A DNA stretch of 64,000 nt, taken from Viridilinea sp964592425. GTDB taxonomy: Bacteria; Chloroflexota; Chloroflexia; Chloroflexales; Chloroflexaceae. Both the position numbers and the translations under genes were made by a program. This document shows positions 27,198 to 35,539 of the stretch, one piece after another. The notes beneath the pieces were generated by a model. That model saw only the letters and a program-made list of their open reading frames with translations, ran no database searches and was not told where the DNA came from. Every line of letters begins with the position of its first letter. Within the stretch, counting starts at the first letter, position 1. The stretch lies in contig CAZQCG010000010.1 of NCBI GenBank assembly GCA_964592425.1, positions 69,250 through 133,249 of the forward strand, in the 5' to 3' direction.

Positions 27198-27683
27198 ATG
27201 CTTGCCTATCTCCAGACTCAGTGGCGCCGCATCTTTGGCCTGAACGTCTCTGCGCTTGACCCTTTGCTCTTTGTCGGTGGCCAGTTTCGCGCCGATCAGT
27301 GGCCCGACTTGCACGCGATGGGCATCCGGGCGGTGCTCAGCCTGCAGGCCGAGCGCGAGGATGCGTTTGTCGAACCGTGGCCCACCTGTACGCTGCGCCT
27401 GCTGGTTCAGGACTTTACCGCCCCCAGCCTTGAGCAACTGACGCTCGGGGTGAGCTTTATCAGCCGCGCCCATGCTGACGGCCTGCCAGTGCTAGTTCAT
27501 TGTCACGCCGGGGTAGGCCGAGCACCGATCATGGCCGCCGCCTACCTAGTGGCCAACCGCAACCTCAGCCCCGAGGCGGCGCTGGCCATCATTCGCAAGG
27601 CACGTCCGATCATCGGCCCCGGCCCCGATCAGATAGCCCGCCTGCACACCTTCGCCGACATGCTGCGGCAGACTGCCTCATAA
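27198..27683 (+). CDS. Dual-specificity protein phosphatase (PTP superfamily)
   Basis: A 161-residue phosphatase. The active-site loop reads VHCHAGVGRAPIMAAAYL, the Cys-x5-Arg motif of Cys-dependent phosphatases, preceded by LQAEREDAF and YLLVQDFTAP-like strands. The general acid Asp is probably in VQDFTAPS. I chose the ATG at 27198 because the longer frame (from 27150) lacks a ribosome site and adds a poorly conserved N-terminus. It may act on protein or lipid phosphates; no kinase lies next to it. Confidence 0.82.
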   Translation: MLAYLQTQWRRIFGLNVSALDPLLFVGGQFRADQWPDLHAMGIRAVLSLQAEREDAFVEPWPTCTLRLLVQDFTAPSLEQLTLGVSFISRAHADGLPVLVHCHAGVGRAPIMAAAYLVANRNLSPEAALAIIRKARPIIGPGPDQIARLHTFADMLRQTAS

Positions 27684-27728
27684 GACTCTGGCGATCGGTC
27701 TACAAACCTCTCCCACCTATCCTCCACC

Positions 27729-28622
27729 CTACTGCAACACCAGCACCTCGACCGGACTCCCCATGGGCAAATCACCTTCACCGGGGGGAATGAGCACCAG
27801 GGCATTGACGGCAGGGTCAACCAGGCTACTGTGCTGGTCAAGGGCAACACTATAGCCGTGCTCGCCCATATGCAAGCTGCCGCGGGCATAATGGGACAGC
27901 AGGTGGCGGGCCGTCGGTGTTTCAAGCCGGGCCTGGACACGCGAGCGCCCGGCTTGACGGTGCCCAGCAAGGTGCAGCAAGGCCGGGCGGGCAAACAACT
28001 CCGCGCAGACCAGCGCTTCGGCGGGAGCACCAGGCAGGCCAAGCACCGCCACACCCGCCAGCAGGCCAAAGAGCAGGGGCCGGTCGGGCTCCATCGCCAC
28101 CTGCCAGACCAGCAACTGGCCCTCGGCCTCGATCAATTCACGTACCAGGTCGTGCCCGCAATAGTGCGCCCCCGCCACGGTCAGGATCAACTCGGCCCCG
28201 CCAGCAATGGCCGCCGCCAGGCGCATGCGCAGTGAGCTAAGATTGTCGTGCGCAATGCCCACTGTCAGGGGTTGGCCGCCGTCGCGGCGCACCATGGCAG
28301 CCAGCAACAGGCTGTCGCTGTCGTAAACTTTACCGGGAACGGGCGCGGCCCCAACCGGCAGCAACTCATCGCCAGCGGCCACAATCGCCACCCGTGGCCG
28401 CCGTACTACCTCCAGCGTATTGAACCCTGCCGCAGCCAGTAAGGCAATCTGCTCGGGGCGTAGCGGCACCCCCGGCATAATCTGCACCAGCGGCAGCTTC
28501 AACTCGGCGACCGGCACACGCCCGACTGCTTCGACCAGGGCAATCTTCTCAGGCCCCAGGGGCTTGAGGCCGGCAAGCATCGCCGCCAGGGCCTCCTCGT
28601 ACGAGCCACCAATGAGGGTCAT
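27729..28622 (-). CDS. Shortened MoeA-like protein (molybdenum cofactor family)
   Basis: A 297-residue relative of MoeA, the enzyme that inserts molybdate into molybdopterin. It keeps the RPRVAIVAAGDEL strand, DSDSLLLAAMVRRDGG and a C-terminal domain. About 100 residues are missing from the N-terminal half: the usual MDGYA and TGA-x-P-x-GAD segments are absent between VGRVPVAEL and GVPLRPEQIALLAAAG. The TTGGVS-x-G-x-x-D motif reads VAGAHYCGHD, and the GLPGNPVS motif reads GLPGAPAE. So it is likely a paralogue that no longer performs the usual reaction. A tungsten-type enzyme gene is elsewhere in the window (37595-39376). Confidence 0.75.
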   Translation of the reverse strand: MTLIGGSYEEALAAMLAGLKPLGPEKIALVEAVGRVPVAELKLPLVQIMPGVPLRPEQIALLAAAGFNTLEVVRRPRVAIVAAGDELLPVGAAPVPGKVYDSDSLLLAAMVRRDGGQPLTVGIAHDNLSSLRMRLAAAIAGGAELILTVAGAHYCGHDLVRELIEAEGQLLVWQVAMEPDRPLLFGLLAGVAVLGLPGAPAEALVCAELFARPALLHLAGHRQAGRSRVQARLETPTARHLLSHYARGSLHMGEHGYSVALDQHSSLVDPAVNALVLIPPGEGDLPMGSPVEVLVLQ

Positions 28623-28664
28623 CGCCTTTCCCTTTGCTGTGCCTGCGGCGGGTGCGCCCCGCCC

Positions 28665-29813
28665 CTAACCCGATTTGCCGTTCGAGCCCTTCTCGATCAC
28701 ACTATGCCAGATCATCTGGCCGTCGCTGTAGAGGGTGGCCCGCATCATCTCGGCCACCAGCGGATCGTTCATCGTCAGGCCGCGCTGGTTGATCAACTCA
28801 TCGAGCAGCAGCGACAGGGTGCGGGCACGTATTTCGGCCTCGGCGAAACCACGCTGGCGCAGTGCGGCTGCGTCGATATGGGCATCCTCATTGGCCCGAT
28901 TGAGCTTCCACTGGTAGTCGCGGATGCTCTCTCTGATGATCTCAAATTTGACGTCGATCTGCTCTAAAACCAGCTTGCGCAGGGGTGGCTGGGCGGCGGC
29001 TGGATCGGGCGGCCCTGCTGCTGCCGGCGCGCCGGTTGTAGCTGCCACACCCGCCGCCGCATCAGCCGCAGTGAGCGTAGCACTACAGGGCAACATCTCA
29101 ATGCCCCACACCTCCAACTCTTTTTCGAGCCGCCGCTCAATCCGCATGGCCAGATCCAGCCGTTTTTTGCTCAGCGCAGCCGGATTGCGCTCGACTGGCT
29201 CAGGCCAGGTCCAAACCACGTCACGCAGCACATCATCACCCAACTCGCTGATCACCCTGGTCATAAAGCCCTTCCAGAGCTGGTGATCGGTGACGCTGAG
29301 CTTTTGCTCTTGCTGCAAGGTGCGGAGCACGTCAAGCCGCGAGGAGACTTTATGGAAGAAGCGCTTGTACTGGCCATCCCGTAGCCGACAGTAGAGCCGC
29401 ATCCGCACGCGGTCGATCTGCCCGATCAGAAAGGTGTTGGTGTCGATCTTGCTAACATCAAACTCGAAGCGAAAGGCATAGATCGGCAGACGGGCCTCAA
29501 GACGATGAAGCAGCGGGATCATCAGATATTCGCCTGCACTGACCATACGCACTTTGTTGTTCAGGCGATTCCTGATGATCATGACCGAATCGTACTCAAC
29601 AAGACGCCATCCACCACCATGCTGGTAGAACCAAACCAGGACACCTACACACAAGATCACCAACCCAAACAGCAGTAACCAGCCTGTCGGCAGGCTGGGA
29701 AAGAGTGCCACGGCGAAGCGCATAGCGATCAGCGGGAGGATCACCAGTGTAACAAAGAGCCAGGTCAAGGGCCAGAACATGCGTGGGCGGGGGTTGGGGC
29801 TGATCATACTCAT
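28665..29813 (-). CDS. SPFH/band-7-like membrane protein
   Basis: About 382 residues. Two N-terminal transmembrane helices (about 15-60: FWPLTWLFVTLVILPLIAM and WLLLFGLVILCVGVLVWF) are followed by a domain with RLVEYDSVMIIRNRLNNKVRMVSAGEYLMIPLLHR, the opening of an SPFH-like fold, and a helical C-terminal half with an Ala/Pro-rich linker. It may form membrane-associated oligomers. GGAGGT lies eight bases before the ATG at 29811-29813, which decides the start over the GTG at 29822. A -10 box (TATAAT) lies upstream on the minus strand. Confidence 0.72.
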   Translation of the reverse strand: MSMISPNPRPRMFWPLTWLFVTLVILPLIAMRFAVALFPSLPTGWLLLFGLVILCVGVLVWFYQHGGGWRLVEYDSVMIIRNRLNNKVRMVSAGEYLMIPLLHRLEARLPIYAFRFEFDVSKIDTNTFLIGQIDRVRMRLYCRLRDGQYKRFFHKVSSRLDVLRTLQQEQKLSVTDHQLWKGFMTRVISELGDDVLRDVVWTWPEPVERNPAALSKKRLDLAMRIERRLEKELEVWGIEMLPCSATLTAADAAAGVAATTGAPAAAGPPDPAAAQPPLRKLVLEQIDVKFEIIRESIRDYQWKLNRANEDAHIDAAALRQRGFAEAEIRARTLSLLLDELINQRGLTMNDPLVAEMMRATLYSDGQMIWHSVIEKGSNGKSG

Positions 29814-29851
29814 CGGCAGCACCTCCGTGACACGACAAGGAGTCGTATTCT

Positions 29852-29857
29852 ATTATA
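29852..29857 (-). promoter_or_regulatory. -10 box for the SPFH-like gene
   Basis: TATAAT on the minus strand, about 40 bases upstream of the SPFH-like start; the -35 region (ATGGAC) is poor. Confidence 0.45.
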
Positions 29858-29983
29858 CCCTCAGCCCTATGTATGTCCATAGATCTAGAGTAGGAGATAT
29901 AGGCATCCATCCACACTGCCAGATGTGGCATAATTCACGCCGTGCCCAGGCGAGTGTCGCCTGCTGGTCCAACGGAGGGCCAC

Positions 29984-31597
29984 ATGATTGATCAGGATTT
30001 GTTGCAACTGCCCTACACAACCCGCCGCGCCCCCCTGCTGGCAGCCAACGGGGTCGTCGCCAGCAGCCACCCGCTCGCCTCACAGGCTGGCCTGCAGATA
30101 CTCCAGGCGGGCGGCAGTGCGATTGATGCGGCCATTGCTGCTGCCGCATGCCTTACCGTGCTTGAGCCAACCTCGAATGGGCTCGGCGGTGATGGTTTTG
30201 CGTTGATCTGGGACGGAACGAAGCTGCATGGGATCAACGGATCCGGGCGTGCGCCAGCTGCGCTCAGTCGCGAAGCCCTTGAGCGGGCCGGGCACCAGGA
30301 TCTGCCGACCCATGGCTGGCTGCCGGTCACGGTACCGGGCGTCGTGCAACTCTGGGGCGATATGCACGCCCGCTTCGGGCAACTGCCCCTGGCGCAGGTG
30401 CTTGGCCCGGCGATCAGCTATGCCGAGCAGGGCGCGCCGGTTGCTGCGCTGGTCAGCCATTTCTGGGCCCAGGGGGTAGCGGCAGCCCAGGCCCGTCAGG
30501 GGGCTGCCTTTGCGAGTTTCTTGCCCACCTTTGCGCCCGGCGGGCGCGCCCCACGCGCCGGTGAACGCTTTGTCGCCCCTGGCCATGCGCGGACCCTGCG
30601 CCTGCTGGCCCAGGCTGGCCCGCGCGTCTTCTACGAGGGCGAGATCGCCGCCGCTATCGCCGCCTTTAGCCAGGCTACTGGCGGTCTACTCAGCGCCGCT
30701 GACCTGGCGGCCCATCACTCCGAGTGGGTTGAGCCGATCACGATGGACTACGCCGGCTATACGGTTGCCGAGATTCCGCCCAACGGCCAGGGTATCGCCG
30801 CCCTGCTCAGCCTGGGCCTGCTCGATGGGCTCGATCTGGCGCGCTACCCGCGTGACAGCGCCGCGAGCTACCACCTGCAGATCGAGGCAATGAAGCTGGC
30901 CTTTGCCGATGTCTTCGCCTATGTTGGCGATCCCGCCCACGCTGAGGTGCCGGTACGTGCGCTGCTCAACCGTGAGCGCCTGGCCACCCGCCGTGCGCTG
31001 ATTGGCCCGCACGCTGGCGACTATGGCCCCGCTGAGTTGCCCCGTGGCGGGACAGTCTACTTCTGCGCCGCTGACCGCGAGGGGCGCATGGTGAGTATGA
31101 TCCAGTCCACCTATATGGGCTTCGGCTCAGGAGTAGTGGTGCCCGACTGGGGCATTGCCCTGCATAATCGTGGCTGCGGCTTTGTGACCACGCCCGGCCA
31201 TCCCAATACGCTGCTGCCCGGCAAACGGCCCTTCCATACGATCATTCCCGGCTTTCTACTCAAAGACGGCGCAGCAGTCGGGCCGTTCGGCGTGATGGGG
31301 GCCCATATGCAGCCGCAGGGGCACACCCAGGTGATCGTCAATAGCCTCACCTATGCCATGCAGCCCCAGGCTGCGCTCGACGCCCCCCGCTGGCGTTGGG
31401 AGCGCGACGGTAGTGTGCGCCTTGAGCTGGAGACGCCCCGCCCGATCATTGAGGGTCTGGCCGCCCGCGGCCACCGGGTGCAGGTCGAGGCCGAACTGGG
31501 TGGCTTTGGGCGCGGCCAGATCATCTGGCGCCTGGCCAATGGCACCTATGCCGCCGGTAGCGAAGCCCGCTGTGATGGCCTTGCGGCCGGTTGGTGA
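29984..31597 (+). CDS. Gamma-glutamyltransferase family protein
   Basis: A 537-residue member of the GGT (Ntn-hydrolase) family, made as a precursor that self-cleaves before a Thr. The large-subunit segment shows ANGVVASSHPLASQAGLQIL and GSAIDAAIAAAACLTVLEP. The cleavage and nucleophile Thr is in RGGTVYFCAADREGRMVS, followed by QSTYMGFGSGVVVPDWGIALHNRG. It lacks an obvious signal peptide, so it is probably cytosolic, as in many GGT-like enzymes. It may act on glutathione-like or other gamma-glutamyl or acyl substrates. GGAGGG precedes the ATG at 29984. The synthetase gene follows after 81 bases. Confidence 0.9.
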   Translation: MIDQDLLQLPYTTRRAPLLAANGVVASSHPLASQAGLQILQAGGSAIDAAIAAAACLTVLEPTSNGLGGDGFALIWDGTKLHGINGSGRAPAALSREALERAGHQDLPTHGWLPVTVPGVVQLWGDMHARFGQLPLAQVLGPAISYAEQGAPVAALVSHFWAQGVAAAQARQGAAFASFLPTFAPGGRAPRAGERFVAPGHARTLRLLAQAGPRVFYEGEIAAAIAAFSQATGGLLSAADLAAHHSEWVEPITMDYAGYTVAEIPPNGQGIAALLSLGLLDGLDLARYPRDSAASYHLQIEAMKLAFADVFAYVGDPAHAEVPVRALLNRERLATRRALIGPHAGDYGPAELPRGGTVYFCAADREGRMVSMIQSTYMGFGSGVVVPDWGIALHNRGCGFVTTPGHPNTLLPGKRPFHTIIPGFLLKDGAAVGPFGVMGAHMQPQGHTQVIVNSLTYAMQPQAALDAPRWRWERDGSVRLELETPRPIIEGLAARGHRVQVEAELGGFGRGQIIWRLANGTYAAGSEARCDGLAAGW

Positions 31598-31678
31598 AGC
31601 GGCCCCCGCTTGCTCCAGGGGCTGTAACTCGTTAGACTACCCTTGAACCAGGCTGCACAAGCTACAACGGAGTGATGC

Positions 31679-33202
31679 ATGGCAAGCCTTCCCGTCGCCA
31701 AAACCCTCTTTGAACTGCTCACCGCCGGGGCCGATGCGCACCCGGCGCTTGTCGCGCCTGATGCGCCAGCCCTGAGTTATGGCGACCTGCGGGCGCAGGT
31801 GTACGAACTGGCTGGCCAATTGCAGGCCTGCGGGCTCACTCGTGGTTCAAGAGTGGCGATCAGCATGGGCAATGGCCCGGCGATGGCGATCACCTTCCTG
31901 GCTGCCACGACTGCCGCCACCGCGGCCCCACTCAACCCGAAGTATCGCCAGGAAGAGTTTGCCTTCTACTATGAGGACACCCAGGCCGGAGCACTGATCG
32001 TGGCTCCCGGCGAGGGTGAACTTGCCCGGGCGGCCCTGCTGCCGGGGATGCTGCTGCTCGAAGCGGCGACGGATGCACAGGGCCGGCTTAGCTTGCTACA
32101 CGATGGCCAGCCCCTGACTGAGACGGCGGGGCAGCCCTCATTTGCCACCCCCGACGATGTGGCTATGATCCTGCACACCAGCGGCACCACCAGCCGACCC
32201 AAACGGGTGCCTATCCGTCATCGCAACCTGGCCACCTCGGCGGCCAACATCGCCGCGACCTACCAGCTTGGCCCCGCCGATCGCACCCTCTGCGTGATGC
32301 CGCTCTTCCACATCCACGGCCTCGTCGCCTCATTGCTCAGCACGCTCGCCACCGGTGGCACGGTCATCTGCCCGCCCGGCTTCGACGGCCTCAAATTCTG
32401 GGCCTGGGTCAGGCAGTTCCAGCCAACCTGGTACTCGGCCGTGCCGACCATGCACCAGATCCTGCTCCAACGCGCCGAACGCCAGGCCGAAGTGATCCGT
32501 GCGCATCCCTTCCGCTTCATCCGCTCAAGCAGTGCGCCCCTGCCGCCGGTGGTGATGGAACGGCTCGAAGCGACCTTCAGTGCGCCAGTACTCGAAAGCT
32601 ACGGCATGACCGAGGCCAGCCACCAGATGGCCTCGAACCCTCTGCCGCCCGCCCCACGCAAGCCCGGCTCGGTGGGGCTTGGGGTGGGCGTCGATGTGGC
32701 GATTATGGACGAGCATGGGCTCATGTTGCCGCCCGGCACCCGCGGCGAGGTGGTCGTGCGGGGTGGCAACGTGGTTGACGGCTACGAGCGCAACCCCGAA
32801 GCGAATGCCGTCGCCTTTAGCAACGGCTGGTTCCGCACCGGCGACCAGGGCTACCTGGATGCTGACGGCTACCTCTGCCTGACCGGCCGGCTCAAGGAGT
32901 TGATCAACCGGGGCGGCGAAAAGATCTCCCCGCTGGAGATCGATGATGTGCTGCTGCGCCACCCGGCTGTAGCCGAGGCCCTGAGCTTTGCCGTGCCTCA
33001 TGCCACCCTGGGCGAAGAGGTGCATGCAGCCGTGGTGCTCAAGGGCGAAGTGAGTGAGCGCGAATTGCGCGAGCATTGTGCCCGCAGCCTGGCCGAGTTC
33101 AAAGTGCCGCGCAAAGTGCATATGCTCGCAGCCCTACCACGCGGTGCCACCGGCAAACTCCAGCGCATCACGATGGCGCGCACCCTTGGCCTGGCGGAGT
33201 AG
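31679..33202 (+). CDS. AMP-dependent acyl-CoA synthetase, oxalate-CoA-ligase-like
   Basis: A 507-residue ANL-superfamily ligase. The AMP-binding motif is MILHTSGTTSRPKRVP (about 162-177), then VMPLFHIHGLVASLL, YSAVPTMHQILL, ESYGMTEASHQM, and the C-terminal GWFRTGDQGY, LKELINRGGEKISP and GKLQRI (catalytic Lys). The pattern, including HTSGTTSRPKRVP and the SNPLP-like ASNPLPPAPRKPGSVGLG, is close to oxalyl-CoA synthetases (AAE3/Pcs60). Oxalate as substrate is inferred only from that. It lies between a GGT-like gene and the CoA genes coaA and panE; coaA begins 51 bases later. Confidence 0.88.
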   Translation: MASLPVAKTLFELLTAGADAHPALVAPDAPALSYGDLRAQVYELAGQLQACGLTRGSRVAISMGNGPAMAITFLAATTAATAAPLNPKYRQEEFAFYYEDTQAGALIVAPGEGELARAALLPGMLLLEAATDAQGRLSLLHDGQPLTETAGQPSFATPDDVAMILHTSGTTSRPKRVPIRHRNLATSAANIAATYQLGPADRTLCVMPLFHIHGLVASLLSTLATGGTVICPPGFDGLKFWAWVRQFQPTWYSAVPTMHQILLQRAERQAEVIRAHPFRFIRSSSAPLPPVVMERLEATFSAPVLESYGMTEASHQMASNPLPPAPRKPGSVGLGVGVDVAIMDEHGLMLPPGTRGEVVVRGGNVVDGYERNPEANAVAFSNGWFRTGDQGYLDADGYLCLTGRLKELINRGGEKISPLEIDDVLLRHPAVAEALSFAVPHATLGEEVHAAVVLKGEVSERELREHCARSLAEFKVPRKVHMLAALPRGATGKLQRITMARTLGLAE

Positions 33203-33253
33203 GCGCAAACACCGGGCGTTCCGCAGCAGCTTTCGTTAGGATCGAGGGAATTT

Positions 33254-34213
33254 ATGGTCGCACTGCCGACCGTTGAACGGCACCTAGGCCCCTACCTCAG
33301 CTTCTCACGCGCCGAGTGGGCACGCTTGCGGAATGGGGTCAGCTTGCCAATCGCTGCCGCCGATCTGGATCACATGGTGAGCCTGAACGATGCAGTCTCG
33401 ATGGAGGACGTGGCCGACATCTATATGCCGCTCGTGCGCCTGCTCCAACTCTACTATGACGCCTCCCAACAGCTTTATGCCGTAACCAATGTCTTCCTCG
33501 GCGGGCGCTCAACCCGCCGGGTGCCCTATGTGATCGGTATCGCTGGCAGCGTCGCTGTCGGCAAGAGCAGCACGGCGCGCATCCTCGAAGCCCTGCTGGC
33601 CACCCTGCATGATGGCCTCTCGGTGGGTCTGGTGACCACCGACGGCTTTCTCTACCCCAATCGGGTGCTCCAGGAGCGCAAGATCATGCACCGCAAGGGC
33701 TTCCCCGAGAGCTATGATCGGCGACGCCTGCTCCAGTTTATGGCCGATGTAAAATCGGGCGTTGCCCAGCTCGAGGTGCCAATCTACTCCCACCTGACCT
33801 ACGATATTATGCCCGACCATGTGCAGGAGATCGACCGGCCCGATATCCTGATTGTCGAGGGTCTGAATGTGTTGCAGCGCGGCGGCCGCCTGGCCCACTC
33901 ACCCCAGATCTTTGTCTCCGATTTCTTCGACTTCTCGATCTATGTGGATGCCGACGAACGCCACCTGCAGCAGTGGTATATCGAGCGCTTCCTGCGCCTA
34001 CGCCAGACCTCCTTCCGCGACCCCTCCTCGTACTTCCGGCGCTACACCGAACTGAGCACCGAGGAGGCCATCGCTACCGCCCGGCGCATCTGGCGTGAGA
34101 TCAACTATCTCAATCTCAAGCAGAATATCGAACCTACGCGTGAGCGGGCCGACTTGATCCTTGAGAAGGGCGAGCGCCATACACTTGAACAGGTCTACCT
34201 GCGTAAATTATAA
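33254..34213 (+). CDS. coaA: Pantothenate kinase, type I
   Basis: It phosphorylates pantothenate, the first and usually rate-limiting step of CoA synthesis. The product has 319 residues. The P-loop is IGIAGSVAVGKSSTAR (about 93-108), followed by TTDGFLYPN, MHRKGFPESYDRRRLLQF and ISIYVDADE-like SIYVDADERHLQQWYIERFLRLR, all characteristic of bacterial CoaA. It is followed by panE after ten bases, with a normal ribosome site, so pantothenate synthesis and activation appear linked in one operon. Confidence 0.97.
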   Translation: MVALPTVERHLGPYLSFSRAEWARLRNGVSLPIAAADLDHMVSLNDAVSMEDVADIYMPLVRLLQLYYDASQQLYAVTNVFLGGRSTRRVPYVIGIAGSVAVGKSSTARILEALLATLHDGLSVGLVTTDGFLYPNRVLQERKIMHRKGFPESYDRRRLLQFMADVKSGVAQLEVPIYSHLTYDIMPDHVQEIDRPDILIVEGLNVLQRGGRLAHSPQIFVSDFFDFSIYVDADERHLQQWYIERFLRLRQTSFRDPSSYFRRYTELSTEEAIATARRIWREINYLNLKQNIEPTRERADLILEKGERHTLEQVYLRKL

Positions 34214-34223
34214 GGAGCCCCCT

Positions 34224-35201
34224 GTGCGGATCTGTATTGTCGGAGCAGGGGCCATTGGTGGTTACCTCGGGCTGCGCCTGGCCCTGGCCGGGGCCGAGGT
34301 GAGCCTGATCGCCCGTGGGGCCCACCTCGAGGCGATCGTCCGCGACGGACTGGCCCTGGAACATGCCGACGGCTCGCGCGAAGTCGCCCGGCCCGTCCTC
34401 GCCACACCCGATCTGGCCGAACCAGGGCCACAGGACTATGTGATCGTCGCCGTAAAGGCCCAGTCATTGGCGGCCCTGGCCAGGCCGATGCAGGCCCTCT
34501 ACGGCCCTGAGACTGCCGTGGTCTACGCGCAGAACGGCATCCCCTGGTGGTATTTTCTGCGCCACGGCGGCCCCTACGAGGGCCGCCCGATTGAGGCGGT
34601 CGATCCGGGTGGCCTGATCGCGGCAGCTACCCCGATCGAGCGGGTACTTGGCTGTGTGGTCTATCCTGCGGCGGCAATTGTCCGTCCCGGCGTGATCCGC
34701 CATATCGAAGGGAACCGCTTCACCCTGGGCGAGCCCGACGGCAGCAAGAGCGAACGGGCGACCCGTCTTTCACGTTTGATGACCACAGCCGGCCTGCGCG
34801 CCCCGGTACGCCCCGACATCCGCAACGAACTCTGGCTAAAACTGTGGGGGAACCTCTCGATCAACCCCCTCAGCGCCCTCAGCCGGGCCACCGTCGACCT
34901 GATTGTGGGCGACCCGCTGATGCGCCGCCTGCTCGCCGCAATGATGGCTGAGGCTCAAGTCGTCGCCGAGCAGCTGGGGGTGCGCTTCCCCGTGCCTATC
35001 GAGCGGCGCATCAGTATGGCCGAGGAGATCGGGGCCCACCGCACCTCGATGTTGCAGGATATTGAGGCCGGGCGATCCACCGAGATCGACGCCCTGGTGG
35101 GGGCAGTGGTTGAACTGGGACGCCTGACCAACACGCCAACGCCCCATCTCGATACGGTCTATGCCGCCGTCAAGCTACTTGAGCGCGTCGTGGCTCGCTA
35201 G
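34224..35201 (+). CDS. panE: 2-dehydropantoate 2-reductase
   Basis: It reduces ketopantoate to pantoate with NADPH. The 325-residue product begins with the Rossmann motif RICIVGAGAIGGYLGLRLA, then VIVAVKAQSL, a central QNGIPWWYF segment and a C-terminal domain with LWLKLWGNLSINPLSALS. The catalytic Lys (in ELWLKL) and the HRTSMLQDIEAGRSTEIDAL segment are present. The start is GTG at 34224, eight bases after AAGGAG; the frame extends upstream into coaA. Together with coaA it forms a CoA supply unit. Confidence 0.96.
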   Translation: MRICIVGAGAIGGYLGLRLALAGAEVSLIARGAHLEAIVRDGLALEHADGSREVARPVLATPDLAEPGPQDYVIVAVKAQSLAALARPMQALYGPETAVVYAQNGIPWWYFLRHGGPYEGRPIEAVDPGGLIAAATPIERVLGCVVYPAAAIVRPGVIRHIEGNRFTLGEPDGSKSERATRLSRLMTTAGLRAPVRPDIRNELWLKLWGNLSINPLSALSRATVDLIVGDPLMRRLLAAMMAEAQVVAEQLGVRFPVPIERRISMAEEIGAHRTSMLQDIEAGRSTEIDALVGAVVELGRLTNTPTPHLDTVYAAVKLLERVVAR

Positions 35202-35208
35202 CTGAGCG

Positions 35209-35373
35209 TGCGTAAAATCAGGGCTGATGCAAAGTCCGAACGAGAACGCGGATCGCGCTGATCTGACGGATTGACGCGGAGCTTTTTGCGGCAGCGCAGC
35301 GCGAATCTGTTCCATCTGCGGTATCCGCGTGCGATTGCCTGAGGCGACTTTGCATCAGCCCTGTGCGTAAAAT
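35209..35373. mobile_element. 145-bp miniature element, family B, copy 1, with 10-bp target duplication
   Basis: The element (35219-35363) begins CAGGGCTGATGCAAAGTC and ends with its exact inverse GACTTTGCATCAGCCCTG. The flanks TGCGTAAAAT (35209-35218 and 35364-35373) are a perfect 10-base duplication of the target. There is no transposase gene. The ends resemble those of the ISAs1-type insertion sequences (CAGGGCTG start, 8-10 base duplications), which could supply the transposase; this family link is from memory and is unproven. It abuts the -35 box of the tRNA promoter. Confidence 0.9.
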
Positions 35374-35402
35374 TTGCACAGATGACAGGTTCATGGTATA
35401 CT
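35374..35402 (+). promoter_or_regulatory. Promoter of tRNA-Arg
   Basis: TTGCAC (35374-35379), 17 bases, TATACT (35397-35402), with TGG before the -10 box, so an extended -10 as well. The miniature element ends at the base before the -35 box. Confidence 0.7.
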
Positions 35403-35424
35403 CGCTGTGTGCGAGAGTCTTCAC

Positions 35425-35501
35425 GACCCCGTAGCTCAGTGGATTAGAGCGTTTCCCTGCGGAGGAAAAGGCCGCGCGTTCGAGTCGCGCCGGGGTCGCC
35501 A
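35425..35501 (+). tRNA. tRNA-Arg, anticodon GCG
   Basis: A 77-base cloverleaf with CCA encoded. Acceptor GACCCCG pairs with CGGGGTC, D-stem GCTC with GAGC, anticodon stem TTTCC with GGAAA around loop CTGCGGA, and T-stem GCGCG with CGCGC around TTCGAGT. Position 33 is T and the anticodon is GCG, which reads CGC (and CGU by wobble). Most bacteria use ACG here, edited to ICG. The tRNA has its own promoter and is followed by a palindrome at 35504-35531. Confidence 0.93.
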
Positions 35502-35503
35502 CT

Positions 35504-35531
35504 ATGCGATGGAGCAATTGCTCCATCGCAT
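35504..35531. terminator. Perfect 28-base palindrome between tRNA-Arg and threonine dehydratase
   Basis: ATGCGATGGAGCAA is followed at once by its exact inverse. It lies three bases after the tRNA and eight bases beyond the end of the leftward dehydratase gene, followed by TCTTGTGTT. It is likely a bidirectional terminator. Confidence 0.7.
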
Positions 35532-35539
35532 TCTTGTGT

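Noticed and set aside
26002..27243. 413-residue plus-strand open frame across the tandem GNAT gene
   Set aside because: It is antisense to a gene with clear GNAT motifs, has no family motif of its own, is rich in residues typical of reversed GC-rich codons, and lacks a ribosome site.
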